Part shown: positions 18,906-29,337 of the stretch, in pieces
Layout of the letters: every line of letters starts with the position of its first letter
Numbering within the stretch: position 1 is the stretch's first letter
NCBI GenBank assembly: GCA_003167415.1
Contig: PMTF01000004.1
Location: 1-64,000 of the forward strand
DNA length: 64,000 nucleotides
Source: Acidimicrobiaceae bacterium
GTDB lineage: Bacteria > Actinomycetota > Acidimicrobiia > Acidimicrobiales > RAAP-2
Direction of reading: 5' to 3'
Made by a program: the position numbers and the translations under genes
The notes under the pieces: generated by a model
The model's input: the letters and a program-made list of their open reading frames with translations, nothing else
Told to the model about the DNA's origin: nothing
Database searches by the model: none

Positions 18906-20165
18906 TCACGACCTCGGTGGCGGATTGGCGACGACCTCTCGATAGACCCGCTCGATCTGGGGAACCACGATGGCTGCTGAATATCTAGCGGCGCGTTCGC
19001 GAGCAGCCAGTCCCATTGCTACACGTTGTTGAGGATCTGCCAGGATCTGCGCAATGCTGGTCCGTAGTGTCAGAGCGTCGCCTGGTGGAACGAGAACACC
19101 GGTAACGCCATCCTCTACGATGTCGGTTAGCCCACCAATTGCCGATGCTATTACTGGACGACCCGCTGCCATTGCCTCGATTGCGACGAGCGGATGCGGG
19201 TCTGGCCAAATGGAGGGCACAATTGCGACGGCACAATGCATCCAGGCGTCCAGCACGTCGCCGTGTGGAACATCTTCCGCAACGATCACACCCTTCGGGA
19301 ATTCGCGGGGCGTATCATGACGGCGCAAACCAACCAGCACCAGCGGGATCGCGGAATCAAGTCCCTGCCAAGCCTCAAGCAAGACGTCTATGCCCTTGTG
19401 AGGGCCGAGCGCTCCAGCGAACATAACGAAGTCGCCTTCGGCCGGCAAGAATGCAGGCCTGATTGCGTCATTTCGCCGCAAACTGTCATCGGATACAAAT
19501 GGAGGGATCACCTCAATATTGCTGCCAACCGATACCGACGCGCAGGCCCGCGCGACCGGCGTACTTACGGCGATATATCGATCGACCCGACGTCGCGAAC
19601 GCCGCGTTATGATCAGCCCGGATGTGAGGGCGGCTGAAGGTATCGCTCCGTATTGTTCACTTGCACAAACAACGCACTTGACGAATTCTGGACCACCGCA
19701 GACACCACCTTTGTGAACAAATGTGAATTTTGGACATATCACGCCATAATCGTGCATGGTGAAAACAAGGCGCGTCCGCTGAGACGGTAGAAAATGCAAG
19801 AGCGAGTGGAGTATCCATGAATGTGCGTGTACCACGTCTGGTCGGCGTTCCTGTATCAGATTGACAAGCGAATGCACTACACCAGGGTCGGGCACAGGCG
19901 GATGAAATGGACGCTCGGGATGTTCATAGAATCGGTTCAGTAACCGATTCCAGCCGTCAATCCGATGAACGGGAATATCCCCATCCATTTCAGTGCCAGC
20001 GGCACCGGATCGGGCGAGTGTGATGACCTCGACTTCATGACCTCGCGCGACGAGTTCATGGGCGAGCATACGCACATGCAAGTCACGCCCACCAGTTAGT
20101 GGTGGCGGGTACCAATCGGTGGCCTGAAAGATTCGAATCTGATTATATTTTCGTAATTGGGGCAC
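18906..20165 (-). CDS. glycosyltransferase family 4
   Basis: ATDWYPPPLTGGRDLHVRMLAHELVARGHEVEVIT; PSIWPDPHPLVAIEAMAAGRPVIAS; GVLVPPGD. Confidence 0.9.
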   Translation of the reverse strand: MPQLRKYNQIRIFQATDWYPPPLTGGRDLHVRMLAHELVARGHEVEVITLARSGAAGTEMDGDIPVHRIDGWNRLLNRFYEHPERPFHPPVPDPGVVHSLVNLIQERRPDVVHAHSWILHSLLHFLPSQRTRLVFTMHDYGVICPKFTFVHKGGVCGGPEFVKCVVCASEQYGAIPSAALTSGLIITRRSRRRVDRYIAVSTPVARACASVSVGSNIEVIPPFVSDDSLRRNDAIRPAFLPAEGDFVMFAGALGPHKGIDVLLEAWQGLDSAIPLVLVGLRRHDTPREFPKGVIVAEDVPHGDVLDAWMHCAVAIVPSIWPDPHPLVAIEAMAAGRPVIASAIGGLTDIVEDGVTGVLVPPGDALTLRTSIAQILADPQQRVAMGLAARERAARYSAAIVVPQIERVYREVVANPPPRS

Positions 20166-20236
20166 TGAACCGCACGTGCCGGACCTGAATCATACGATCA
20201 TAGGTCCACTTGTACATCGACGCTGTGACGTGATGA

Positions 20237-20370
20237 GTGCTGGGGTCGCGGGAAGGTTTACTCGGGCCATGGCGTGGCGCAACCTCGACGCTCGGCACCT
20301 TCATGCGTGCCTTTGCCTTCGGTCACGTTTGTCAGTTCGACGCGCTGAGCGAGACGCTGCTTCGTCATAG
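20237..20370 (+). pseudogene. IS1380-family transposase relic
   Basis: TSTLGTFMRAFAFGHVCQFDALSETLLR resembles the N-terminal TLGTFLRAFTFGHVRQLDAV block of IS1380 transposases; only a fragment remains. Confidence 0.72.
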
Positions 20371-20449
20371 ACCTTGTTGTCCCCGCACCAACTCAAATGC
20401 AGCAACTTCGCGGGCGGCGGATGACCACAATCTCTTCTCCTGGCTCACA

Positions 20450-21544
20450 TTACGCCTCGGTTCGGCCATCCATCCATTTGAGTAGTGCGAGTAGGCCCTT
20501 GTCAAGCGACCAGGTCGGGAGCCAGGACAGTTCCGTCATCGCCGACTCGATATCGCAACTGGCTGCGCGGACATCCCCGTCGCGGAACTTGTGAACCACC
20601 GTCGGCTCAGGGCTGTCGAAGAGTTCTGCCACTTGACGAGCAAGATCATGGATGGTCGTTGCCACACCAGATCCGATGTCGAGTAGGCGTGGGTACGGCG
20701 CAGGTCTTTCCACCGCGGCAGCCAACGACTCAACTACGTCATCGATGAAGACAAAGTCACGCACGATCCGACCGTCCTCGTAGACCGGAAGAGGACGCCG
20801 TGATCGCGCCAACTGCGCGAAGAGCGTCACAATTCCGGTGTAAGGATTGTTTAGTGACTGTCCCGGTCCGTAGACGTTTTGGAGACGCAGAACACTGAGC
20901 GCGTTACCGTGGGCTGTCGTCCAAGCCAGGAGCATATTTTCCTGGGCAAGTTTCGTAGCGGCGTAAATGTTCGTTGGATGGGCCTCCGTTCGACCTGACG
21001 AACTTGGCAGCGGTTCCGCCACGCTACCGTCGGGTCCAACTGGATCCCAAAGGCCGGCGACAAGCTGCGCGTGGGCGCGGGGGCCGGGATAGAAAACGTT
21101 CTCACGGCAACGCCATGCTCCCTCGCCGTAAACGGCCCGCGACGAAGCGAGCACCAGTTGATCAGGTACCAATTGAGTTCGGGTCAGGGCATCAAGGAGC
21201 TGAGCAGTACCCACAACATTGACGGAAGCATGCCGAGTCGCCTCGTAGAGCGACTGACCGGTTCCTGTCTCCGCCGCCAGATGGACGACCTGTGTGGGCT
21301 TGACCAACCGCAGCACAGCATCCCAATCGGGCGCATGAGTGACATCGCCGGTAAGTAATTGAACTGACTTCGGAAGGCCGCTGGGGCGTCCCGGACTCGC
21401 ATGTATCTGAGGGTGGAGGACATCCATGACCGCGACCTCGTAGCCAGCCGAGACGAGCCGGTGCGCGAGAGCACAGCCAATGAACCCTGCCCCGCCAGTT
21501 ATAAGCACAGAGGTTTGCACTAAGACACTCCGAATCTTCGACAA
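20450..21544 (-). CDS. NAD-dependent epimerase/dehydratase (nucleotide-sugar epimerase)
   Basis: VLITGGAGFIGCALAHRLVSAGYEVAVMD; YAATKLAQE; RLQNVYGPGQ; DFVFIDDVVE. Confidence 0.88.
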   Translation of the reverse strand: MSKIRSVLVQTSVLITGGAGFIGCALAHRLVSAGYEVAVMDVLHPQIHASPGRPSGLPKSVQLLTGDVTHAPDWDAVLRLVKPTQVVHLAAETGTGQSLYEATRHASVNVVGTAQLLDALTRTQLVPDQLVLASSRAVYGEGAWRCRENVFYPGPRAHAQLVAGLWDPVGPDGSVAEPLPSSSGRTEAHPTNIYAATKLAQENMLLAWTTAHGNALSVLRLQNVYGPGQSLNNPYTGIVTLFAQLARSRRPLPVYEDGRIVRDFVFIDDVVESLAAAVERPAPYPRLLDIGSGVATTIHDLARQVAELFDSPEPTVVHKFRDGDVRAASCDIESAMTELSWLPTWSLDKGLLALLKWMDGRTEA

Positions 21545-21655
21545 ATGAGAGACCGATCAACCTATCTCGCCGGCCAATAGAGATATTTCATTGCAACATT
21601 AAGGTCATCGACGTGAGAGGCTGCAGAGTTGCCTGACTCTGCCACTCGTGGGAAC

Positions 21656-22570
21656 TTATCGTATCCGTCGGGGACCCATCTGGCCGCGTACCGCATCAGC
21701 AAGTCCCTGAATGTAAGCCCGTGCGATTGCCAGATTCCTGGAACGCAGCGTTCTGCCTGCATTGTAAGCCCCGTATACCGTAAGCAGACCGACAACGCGC
21801 GAGATTCTGCGCACTAACCCTTTCGTCTCAAGCGCGAAACGTAAAGGATTGCGAGCGAGGTAGTAAGCCATATTTTCGGATATCTCCAAACTACCGCGAT
21901 GACCGCTGCTAGCACTAACGGCATGTACGCAGAGAACTTCACCGAGGTAACGGCACTTCCAGCCAGCGGTTCGGACTCGCTGACACCACTCCGTATCGTC
22001 GTAGTACATGAAGTAGTCAGCTCGAAATGGGCCGGCAGATCTAAATGCAGCTGACGAAACTAGGGCGCAACATGTCGAGACATAGCCAGTATCTGACGTT
22101 GGCGGTAGGGTCGCAGCAGCGCGAAGTAGCCCTCGGTGACGAGGGAAAGCGAACCAATCGCTCACCGCTCCGCCTGCGAACCAGAGTACATCCGGAAGAT
22201 CAGCGAATGTCACAGCAGGACCAACCACGGCGATGCGTTCCGAGGATATTGCCTCGGCTAAACAGCGACTGAGGCAGTCGAGGTCAACTATGGCATCGTT
22301 GTTGAGAAATAGCGTCCATTCAACTTCGCGATCAAGTGCATATTCCATCCCCAAATTGTTGGCCGCGGCGACGCCCAGGTTCTCACCAAGTTCAATCAAT
22401 ATTGTGTCTTCCGGCATGCCCAACCGCAACTCAGCCACGTGTTCACGAGACGACCCATTATCCATGCAAATCATTAAATCTGGGCGCATGTTCATCGCGG
22501 CGAGACTCTTCAGCGCCAAGACTGTGTCCTTTGGCGAACCCCAGTTAACAGTCAAGCTCGCCGTCTTCAC
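21656..22570 (-). CDS. glycosyltransferase family 2
   Basis: LMICMDNGSSREHVAEL, NNLGMEYALDREVEWTLFLNNDAIVD, DYFMYYDDTEWCQRVRTAGW. Confidence 0.88.
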   Translation of the reverse strand: MKTASLTVNWGSPKDTVLALKSLAAMNMRPDLMICMDNGSSREHVAELRLGMPEDTILIELGENLGVAAANNLGMEYALDREVEWTLFLNNDAIVDLDCLSRCLAEAISSERIAVVGPAVTFADLPDVLWFAGGAVSDWFAFPRHRGLLRAAATLPPTSDTGYVSTCCALVSSAAFRSAGPFRADYFMYYDDTEWCQRVRTAGWKCRYLGEVLCVHAVSASSGHRGSLEISENMAYYLARNPLRFALETKGLVRRISRVVGLLTVYGAYNAGRTLRSRNLAIARAYIQGLADAVRGQMGPRRIR

Positions 22571-22815
22571 ATATTCCTCGCGATCATGGCGCTCACTATA
22601 CGCTCAGAGGAGGTGAAGCAGCTCTGGCGTGTGCAACCTCTGGTGGATATTTTCCGTGGCATCCCCTGGATCAACCTCGAAACTCTCATCATGTAACGAT
22701 CCAACTCGCGCTTCATCGTCGCGATCCTAATCACTGGATGGGGCGCCTCCGAGACTGAAAGGGCGGGTCAAATAAGTACTCCCGATTCGCAGCGCGCGTC
22801 TTCGCGGCTCTTGAA

Positions 22816-23676
22816 TCAAATAGCGAAGTTTCGGAACGACAGTCCGAGGCATTCAGCCACATCGTGGCCTGGAACGAGTGCCGCGGGTCGGACCAAGCCC
22901 AGCAGCGAGTCCGAGCGAACCGGCAGCGGCACTTTCATGCGCTCCAGGACTCGGAGCAAACCTAAGACAAGGTGCCACGGGACAGTCAGCGTCATTCTCG
23001 ACTTGCTGGCCGGTTGGGACAACGCGAGCATGATTTCGCGAAATGGGGTCGGTGTCTCGTTAGCAAGACCTATCACAGTGGACGGAACGTTCTCTGCCTC
23101 GACCAGAGTCGTTACGGCGGCGACGAAGTCATCAATGTGCAAGGTAAATAGACGAGAACCACGAAAAATCGGGATCACCGGGAGGCTTGAGAGTTTCGAC
23201 AGTGTTTTGGCCATCCCTCCGGGTGTGCCACCATAAACCAGACCGGGACGAACAACTATTTGGTTCGCCTCAAGGACGGATCGCTCGATCGCGAGTTTCA
23301 TGAGTCCATAGTCCTGTTTCGTTGCGAAGTACGCCGACATTGATGACACGAAGATGATGCGCTCGATCCCTGCCGTGGCCGCCGATGCCAGCAATCGCTT
23401 GGAGCCCTCGACATTTCGTCCCCAGGCACGGAGTGGGTCAGTTTCACGCAGATCCCATGCCGCGTGAATCAGACAAGTGACTCCGCGGAAAATCTCGGGA
23501 TCCGGGGCGCGTGAAAGGTCAAAGTACCGCACGTTTCCCTGATTCAACTCGTCATCGACATTACGCCGGTACTCCACGACCTCGAAGCCCGCGCCTCGAA
23601 GGTGAGCGACGAGGGCTTTCCCAAGGAATCCCGATGACCCAGTTACACCGACTATTGGCCCAGTGCGCTCAGCCAC
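22816..23676 (-). CDS. NAD-dependent epimerase/dehydratase
   Basis: VGVTGSSGFLGKALVAHLRGAGFEV; YGLMKLAIE; RPGLVYGG. Confidence 0.85.
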   Translation of the reverse strand: MAERTGPIVGVTGSSGFLGKALVAHLRGAGFEVVEYRRNVDDELNQGNVRYFDLSRAPDPEIFRGVTCLIHAAWDLRETDPLRAWGRNVEGSKRLLASAATAGIERIIFVSSMSAYFATKQDYGLMKLAIERSVLEANQIVVRPGLVYGGTPGGMAKTLSKLSSLPVIPIFRGSRLFTLHIDDFVAAVTTLVEAENVPSTVIGLANETPTPFREIMLALSQPASKSRMTLTVPWHLVLGLLRVLERMKVPLPVRSDSLLGLVRPAALVPGHDVAECLGLSFRNFAI

Positions 23677-25270
23677 GGTCGTCTTCCAGGACGGAACGGG
23701 CGATACGGTGCGCGTTGGCCATTATCGAGAGGGTAAATGTTGTCGCCGGAACCGTAGGGAACACAGACGCGTCAGCGAGATGAATATTTCGCCACGGATG
23801 CAGGCGTCCGACGAGGTCGGACTGCTCACTCTGTTTCGGTGTTCGAGAGTGGGGGAAACTTCCACCAAAGTGGTAACTCTTTCCAGGCGCGGACAAGGAG
23901 ATCTGGGGCACCACGGGAAAGAGACCCAATAATGGGGCGACCATCACAAGTCTTCGAGTAACAGCGCGAAGTTTCTGTCGCGCCAAGTAGTCGTCTCCTG
24001 TTGACGGCAAGAGTGTCGCGCCTGCAACTTGTCCTTCGCCGCCAGGACGCTCGAAAGATACATCAAAACCCGCGGACCACCAAGAGGGTAAGTAACCAAG
24101 TCCCACCGTGAGCCGTCGCAAGAGCATTGCGCCGAGGTCCCGGAATACAGGGAGAGTGAGAAAGGCGGGAAGCGCGTCAGTCATCGCCGTGTTAAATGGG
24201 TAGCCGTGGATCTGTACGAGGTCGTGGCCCACTTCATCAAAGGGCACCACCACGTTGAACTGATTGAGAGTAAAGGTTCCCTCTTGGGTCAGATCCTTAA
24301 TTCCCTTGAGCGCCAGAAGCGGCATTAGGAACTGCGCGGACTCTTGCATATGAATCCGCCGCGACCACATTCCAAGCGACTGCGCCACGAGCCGTGTAGT
24401 GCCCAACGCCCCGCTCGCGACGAACACTTTGTCGGCACGGAATGTCTCTGTGTTGCCTGTAGCGAGCGATCTTGCAGCAACGAAGGGCCGACCTTCGTCC
24501 TCGCCCAAACGCAAGGCTACATAGCCTCCTGTGTAGGCGATACGCCTACGGCGAACCAGATCGTCGAAAGTCTGCGAAGCGGAGTAGACGAACGAATAAG
24601 GGCACCCCGTCATGCAAAGGCCGCACGAAACGCAGTCACGACCTTTGAAGGCGAGTCGGGCCTTCCCGAGTATCACGCCCTGACGACGGACTCGAAGGCG
24701 ATTGCGCTCGTACTTGTTCAGGACCCGCTCGGGCCCCTCACTCAAATGCGGCAAAGGATCGGCCGATCCCCAGAGAGGAAAGTATTCAGCGAGATCATCC
24801 ACTTCTCCCGAATAAGGAATCGCCCGGAGAATGGCGCGGTAGTCCGTCTCAATATCGCTGCGCGTGAATGGCCAATCGTCGAAAGTCGCGCCACTGAAAA
24901 CCATGGCTTGGGCGCCCCAAGTATTACTGAAGCCTCCGTAAGCGCCGGAGATGACGCGGGAGTTGACACCGCCTTCACTACGCAACCCGTCGAGCTGGCC
25001 GAAGTTCCGAAAAGGGAAGTCCGACCCAAAATTCCGCTTTTCGGGAATTCGGTGTTGTTTGCTCGCGACTGTCGTGAGACTGATGGCTCGAAAGTCATCG
25101 ACAGCCCAATCCTCCGGAACGGCCTTGGACATTCGCTCGCGTGCCTCGTCGTTCTCCGGTTCCAACCGACCACCGATGTCGAGCACTTGCACAGTGACGT
25201 CAGAGTTCGCCGTGAGAGCCAGAGCAACCCCGGCGGCGGCGGGACCGGCCCCTACGATGAGAACCTTCAT
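23669..25270 (-). CDS. GMC-type FAD-dependent oxidoreductase with ferredoxin-like Cys motif
   Basis: MKVLIVGAGPAAAGVALAL; DCVSCGLCMTGCPYS; C-terminal HFGGSFPHSR...NIHLADASVFPTVPATTFTLSIMANAHRIA. Confidence 0.82.
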   Translation of the reverse strand: MKVLIVGAGPAAAGVALALTANSDVTVQVLDIGGRLEPENDEARERMSKAVPEDWAVDDFRAISLTTVASKQHRIPEKRNFGSDFPFRNFGQLDGLRSEGGVNSRVISGAYGGFSNTWGAQAMVFSGATFDDWPFTRSDIETDYRAILRAIPYSGEVDDLAEYFPLWGSADPLPHLSEGPERVLNKYERNRLRVRRQGVILGKARLAFKGRDCVSCGLCMTGCPYSFVYSASQTFDDLVRRRRIAYTGGYVALRLGEDEGRPFVAARSLATGNTETFRADKVFVASGALGTTRLVAQSLGMWSRRIHMQESAQFLMPLLALKGIKDLTQEGTFTLNQFNVVVPFDEVGHDLVQIHGYPFNTAMTDALPAFLTLPVFRDLGAMLLRRLTVGLGYLPSWWSAGFDVSFERPGGEGQVAGATLLPSTGDDYLARQKLRAVTRRLVMVAPLLGLFPVVPQISLSAPGKSYHFGGSFPHSRTPKQSEQSDLVGRLHPWRNIHLADASVFPTVPATTFTLSIMANAHRIARSVLEDDRG

Positions 25271-25513
25271 CGCGGGGCAACTCGCCACGAAGATGGTTCA
25301 GTGGACTCGTCAGTCATTCCACCGGCCAGAGCTCGATCAAAAAATTTGACAAGATCAAACTTCATCGACGTTGTCACAATCACTGCCCTTATCATCCAGA
25401 ATCCCCACGTCTCACATATTCAAGGGGCCGACTAGCCAATCCAGAGCAGTTTAGGTCTGAGTCACATATTGGAGAGAATTTGACAGGGTGAAATGAACGG
25501 GCTTCGTGAGTCA

Positions 25514-26632
25514 CTACAGCGCACCGCGCGCCCGGCGAACTTTTTCAATAAGGTCGTCCTCAAATCTTTTGAGTGTCTCGACCCGGTCTCCTATCCTCGC
25601 CCAATATTCAGACGGATCACGCAACAATTCCCGCGCTTGAACCGCCACGTCCTCCGGTGAGAAATTATCGACACCGTGAGCCCACTTTTCAATACCGAGA
25701 TCCGTGTACGCGCCGAAGCCCTTTCGTTCGTAGCTCAAATGAATTGCCGGAATCCCTGCATTGATCGCCTGGAGAGCCCCATGCAGTCGGACTGAAATTG
25801 CTACACCGACTTCTGGTCGGGCGAACAGTTCCTCAGTACCCCGAGACTCAGTAATCCCAATTGAGGCGTAGTACTGCTTATCGTCCTGGCCAGAGGCTGT
25901 GCTGTGTACTGCCCACTCCAACGGCATTATCGAAGCCAGTTGAAGGAGTCGGTCTGAATGCTCTTTGTTGTGCAACTCTCGAGCAATCAGAACGACATCT
26001 TGACCGCGATCAAGTGGATTACCTATGCCAAAATCGCGAGCGATTTTTATAACTGCTAGGTCGGGGTAGCGCTCCAAACCACATCCAGTTACTTCGCGTA
26101 TCGAAGTGTCGTCTCTGGCTAAGGCGATGTCAACGTTCTTCAAGTGTCTCCGAATTGCCTTTCCGAGCGCCCCTTTCAACGGACCGATGCTTTGTGGCAT
26201 GTATATGGACGGTGCCCGCGAGGCTGCGCCAAGCGCCAGCTGTGGGATGTGAACGAGACCTGTCAAGCGGGAGGCTGAACCTCCCGACGTTCGAAGATAT
26301 CCACCCCCTACGCCGACGACCAAATCAGCGTGTCGGACAAGTTTTCCCAATTTCGTCAATGAGGCGAACTTTCCGGTCGTGACGCCCGAGAATGCGAGTA
26401 CACCGACGGTCAATGATGATCGAAGGCGTTGAATTCCTCTTGTCCCAAATGCTGGATACTGAAACGTTGCAATTGAGTCTGAAAATGTCCCCGCCCTTAT
26501 GGCGACTACACAGCAGTCACTCTCGCGCACTCCTGCTTCTCGCAAAATACGGATGGTCTCCGCGACAAGGAGACCATCTCCTCGATTGCGGGCGTCATAT
26601 GCCTGAAGGATAACAACGGGAAAATGGCGCAC
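25514..26632 (-). CDS. polysaccharide pyruvyl transferase family protein
   Basis: AYDARNRGDGLLVAETIRIL; DLVVGVGGGYLR; ARPEVGVAISVRLHGALQAINAGIPAIHLSYERKGFG. Confidence 0.85.
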   Translation of the reverse strand: MRHFPVVILQAYDARNRGDGLLVAETIRILREAGVRESDCCVVAIRAGTFSDSIATFQYPAFGTRGIQRLRSSLTVGVLAFSGVTTGKFASLTKLGKLVRHADLVVGVGGGYLRTSGGSASRLTGLVHIPQLALGAASRAPSIYMPQSIGPLKGALGKAIRRHLKNVDIALARDDTSIREVTGCGLERYPDLAVIKIARDFGIGNPLDRGQDVVLIARELHNKEHSDRLLQLASIMPLEWAVHSTASGQDDKQYYASIGITESRGTEELFARPEVGVAISVRLHGALQAINAGIPAIHLSYERKGFGAYTDLGIEKWAHGVDNFSPEDVAVQARELLRDPSEYWARIGDRVETLKRFEDDLIEKVRRARGAL

Positions 26633-26635
26633 TCG

Positions 26636-26996
26636 TCAGGATATAGCGCAGAAGATACGACCGCGAAAACTTGCATTATTCGAGTGGGTAACAGATTCTG
26701 GCTTCGTCTGGCAACGATGTGTGCGACTTCCACGATTACGGATACCCAAACGACCCGAGGAGTTGCCGTTCGGCACGGTTGGCGAAAGCGGGGTCACGGT
26801 CGATTCCACCACAGGTCTTGCATCGCGAGCGACAAAGTTCTCAGCGAAGTTTGACACCGGTGTTGTCGGAGAACTGATGTGGGCATGGACGCCACACCCC
26901 ATTTTCGTGTATCCAGAGGAACGTCCCGATTACGGAATATTCCCAGGTGACCCGTCTCTAACAGTGCTGCAAGCGTTTTTGAATCCTCAACCGTGA
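26636..26996 (+). pseudogene. decayed C-terminal copy of the GH5-like gene
   Basis: SSGNDVCDFHDYGYPND in one frame, then PFG-TVGESGVTVDSTTGLASRATKFSAKFDTGVVGELMWAWTPHPIFVYPEERPDYGIFPGDPSLTVLQAFLN in another; matches 13656-15098 with a frameshift and internal deletion. Confidence 0.82.
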
Positions 26997-27040
26997 ACCT
27001 TGCGCCGAACGATCTTCATAAAGAACCACGACGATTAAAT

Positions 27041-27427
27041 TCAGTTCGATGTATCCTCGCTTGTCCCTCGCGGAGCTTTATGAACACGAGCACGCACCAC
27101 TGCCGTGATTGAAAATAAAAGTGTGCAACATCCGAGTGCGACCGAAATCGAGAGTTTGGAGAGACCCACTGGCGCCGCCCCAAGAGCCACAGCTGCAGTC
27201 GCCGAAAGTGCAAGGCTCGCCCCTAAGGTCGAGAGCACATACTCTCCGGGAGAGAATTGCCGCTTCGGAAGTATCGCGCTAACGAGAGCGAATCCGGGCA
27301 CAATGAATACGATGAGCAATCCGAGTGTGACACGCGCTATCGGAAACATGTCGATATCCGCCGTCGAGATGGCGAGAACACCGACGGCACACGACACCGC
27401 CAGTAGGACGAAGTGAATCCGCTTCAT
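27041..27427 (-). CDS. membrane protein, DUF1616-like
   Basis: Four hydrophobic segments; VTLGLLIVFIVPGFALVSAILPKRQFSPGEYVLSTLGASLAL. Confidence 0.6.
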   Translation of the reverse strand: MKRIHFVLLAVSCAVGVLAISTADIDMFPIARVTLGLLIVFIVPGFALVSAILPKRQFSPGEYVLSTLGASLALSATAAVALGAAPVGLSKLSISVALGCCTLLFSITAVVRARVHKAPRGTSEDTSN

Positions 27428-29337
27428 TGGTATGCCACTCTGTCTTGGAAGTAGGTCATAAGGGGCACACAGGATCCATTTTCGATTCGCGACACGTCGA
27501 AGATCTCAACTTCATAATTGATATAGACCTCATCGATACAGGGGGAGGTAACGAACTTCTTCAACGAGTCCGGAGGGAACGCGTTCTTGTATTCCCCGGC
27601 GCCGGGTTCCTGAGGACTGAAGTAAAACCCAGGAGTCGGGGGAACGCCCTTTGTCATTTGCCTGTCCACGAAAAGAAAATGTATTCTGGTCGACTTGATG
27701 TCGCGAACGACAGTCCAATCCAATGACTTGGCAAAAAAAATCGGCCAGACCTTGTTTTCCGCGACCGTGTTCTGCTCTCCGTAGGTAGCGAGCGCGAATG
27801 AATCGAGATCATCTGAGGCAAAACGTTGGTTTATGCCCAAATGCTCGCGCGCCCAATTCGAGGCGCTGATCGCATCCGGCTGGACCAGCCATGGATATCC
27901 GTGCGGATGAGACGCCTCCGGCAGCAGTTCGTAGAACGATTGCCCAACGGTGATCTCGCCAACGAACACCAGCGTCACAAATAGCGTAGCTAAGGCTGTC
28001 TTTTTCCACCCAATGACTCCAAAACCAAAGGTCGAATGCTGGTGCATACGATCTCGCGTCCACTTGTTGTCGATGACCAGTAGTCCGAGGACACACGCCA
28101 GTCCGGCGAAGACATATTCCGAGGATCGGCCCGATAAGTCGACCCCCGCTGGGGCAAGTCGCGGCACGAGGCTCAGCGGAAAGAGAACGGCCACGCCAGC
28201 GGCGGCCACCATCGGTGCACTATCCCGATGACGCCAGGCTAAGTAGAGGCCAGGGGGCAACGCCAATAGAAGAACTCCGACCGCGGCAAAACCCGCAATA
28301 ACTTCCCACTCCGGGGTGAGGAAGCCACCGCTTACGTAGAGGTGGCGAGGTGAAATGTGGCCAAGCGCCAATGAGATCGTCTGTCGAAGGGCGGGAAGAA
28401 GATTCTCCGTGAACAAATAAGTCGAAGCCGGCCGAGCAACGAAGAAGAACCAGACCAGAGTTGTCGTGGTCGAAACGAGTGCCATCAATCCGATGACTCG
28501 TCGTGCATGTGAGGCTCGTCCGCTAAAACGCTCAACCAACCACCAAGTGATCAATAACGCCGAAAGGGCAAAACCAACGACGTGGTGAGTGACTGTCACG
28601 GCCATTATGGCGACAATTGCGACGACCAGTGGAACTTCACTCTTTAGGCGGCGGGTACGACCAAGCCACCAGATAGTAAATGCGGCGAGTGGCAGTGCCA
28701 AATTTTCATACGAAAAAGCGGCACTCCAGAAAAGGAACATTGGATTCGCAACATAGATGAGGCTGGCGCCCGCCGCCGCCCTATCAGACCTCGTCACTCG
28801 CTCAGCGATCAAGAAGAAGCAAGCAGAGAAGAGAAGACGCGCGATCCCAATCACAATGAGGCCAGACGCGAAAGGGCTTAGACCGGAAAGATTTACCAGC
28901 CCCGCCGTAATCGCAGCAAGGCCCGGATAAAAAGCGGCAGTTGGCAGAAGTGGGTTAGATGTAAATAGATGGTGCGTGCGCAGGATTTCTTGCGTGTTGC
29001 GAAGATGAATGTATTCATCGCTAAAGGTAAAAGCGGTCGGAGAACCGAGATACTTGACAAGATAAAGAGAAGCGCCAAGTAAGACCACTAGCGTTAGTCG
29101 TTCTCGACGATCCACGTCTTTCATCAGCAGGCGTACAGCAATCGGAACGAAGATGATGAGTATTCCGAACCAAAAGAAAAGTGACGACCTGGTGTATCCG
29201 TAGCCGCGACGACTTTCTGAGTCCCCAACCGCGACAGATGCAATTCCTAATGCGAGGGTAAGCGCGACAAGCGATATCCACAGGCGATTGACGCGAGAGA
29301 CCGGGGGTAACGAATGAACGGTCAAGGGAACAGTCAT
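27424..29337 (-). CDS. large polytopic membrane protein (GT-C-like, exopolysaccharide cluster)
   Basis: About 12 hydrophobic segments plus C-terminal soluble domain; stop overlaps the DUF1616-like start. Confidence 0.6.
   Translation of the reverse strand: MTVPLTVHSLPPVSRVNRLWISLVALTLALGIASVAVGDSESRRGYGYTRSSLFFWFGILIIFVPIAVRLLMKDVDRRERLTLVVLLGASLYLVKYLGSPTAFTFSDEYIHLRNTQEILRTHHLFTSNPLLPTAAFYPGLAAITAGLVNLSGLSPFASGLIVIGIARLLFSACFFLIAERVTRSDRAAAGASLIYVANPMFLFWSAAFSYENLALPLAAFTIWWLGRTRRLKSEVPLVVAIVAIMAVTVTHHVVGFALSALLITWWLVERFSGRASHARRVIGLMALVSTTTTLVWFFFVARPASTYLFTENLLPALRQTISLALGHISPRHLYVSGGFLTPEWEVIAGFAAVGVLLLALPPGLYLAWRHRDSAPMVAAAGVAVLFPLSLVPRLAPAGVDLSGRSSEYVFAGLACVLGLLVIDNKWTRDRMHQHSTFGFGVIGWKKTALATLFVTLVFVGEITVGQSFYELLPEASHPHGYPWLVQPDAISASNWAREHLGINQRFASDDLDSFALATYGEQNTVAENKVWPIFFAKSLDWTVVRDIKSTRIHFLFVDRQMTKGVPPTPGFYFSPQEPGAGEYKNAFPPDSLKKFVTSPCIDEVYINYEVEIFDVSRIENGSCVPLMTYFQDRVAYQ

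Noticed and set aside
18517-18909. 130-aa minus-strand ORF
   Set aside because: Does not follow the frame with IS3 similarity; overlaps the 3' end of the propeller gene; treated as spurious.
24344-25435. 363-aa plus-strand ORF
   Set aside because: Antisense to the GMC oxidoreductase, which has clear family motifs.
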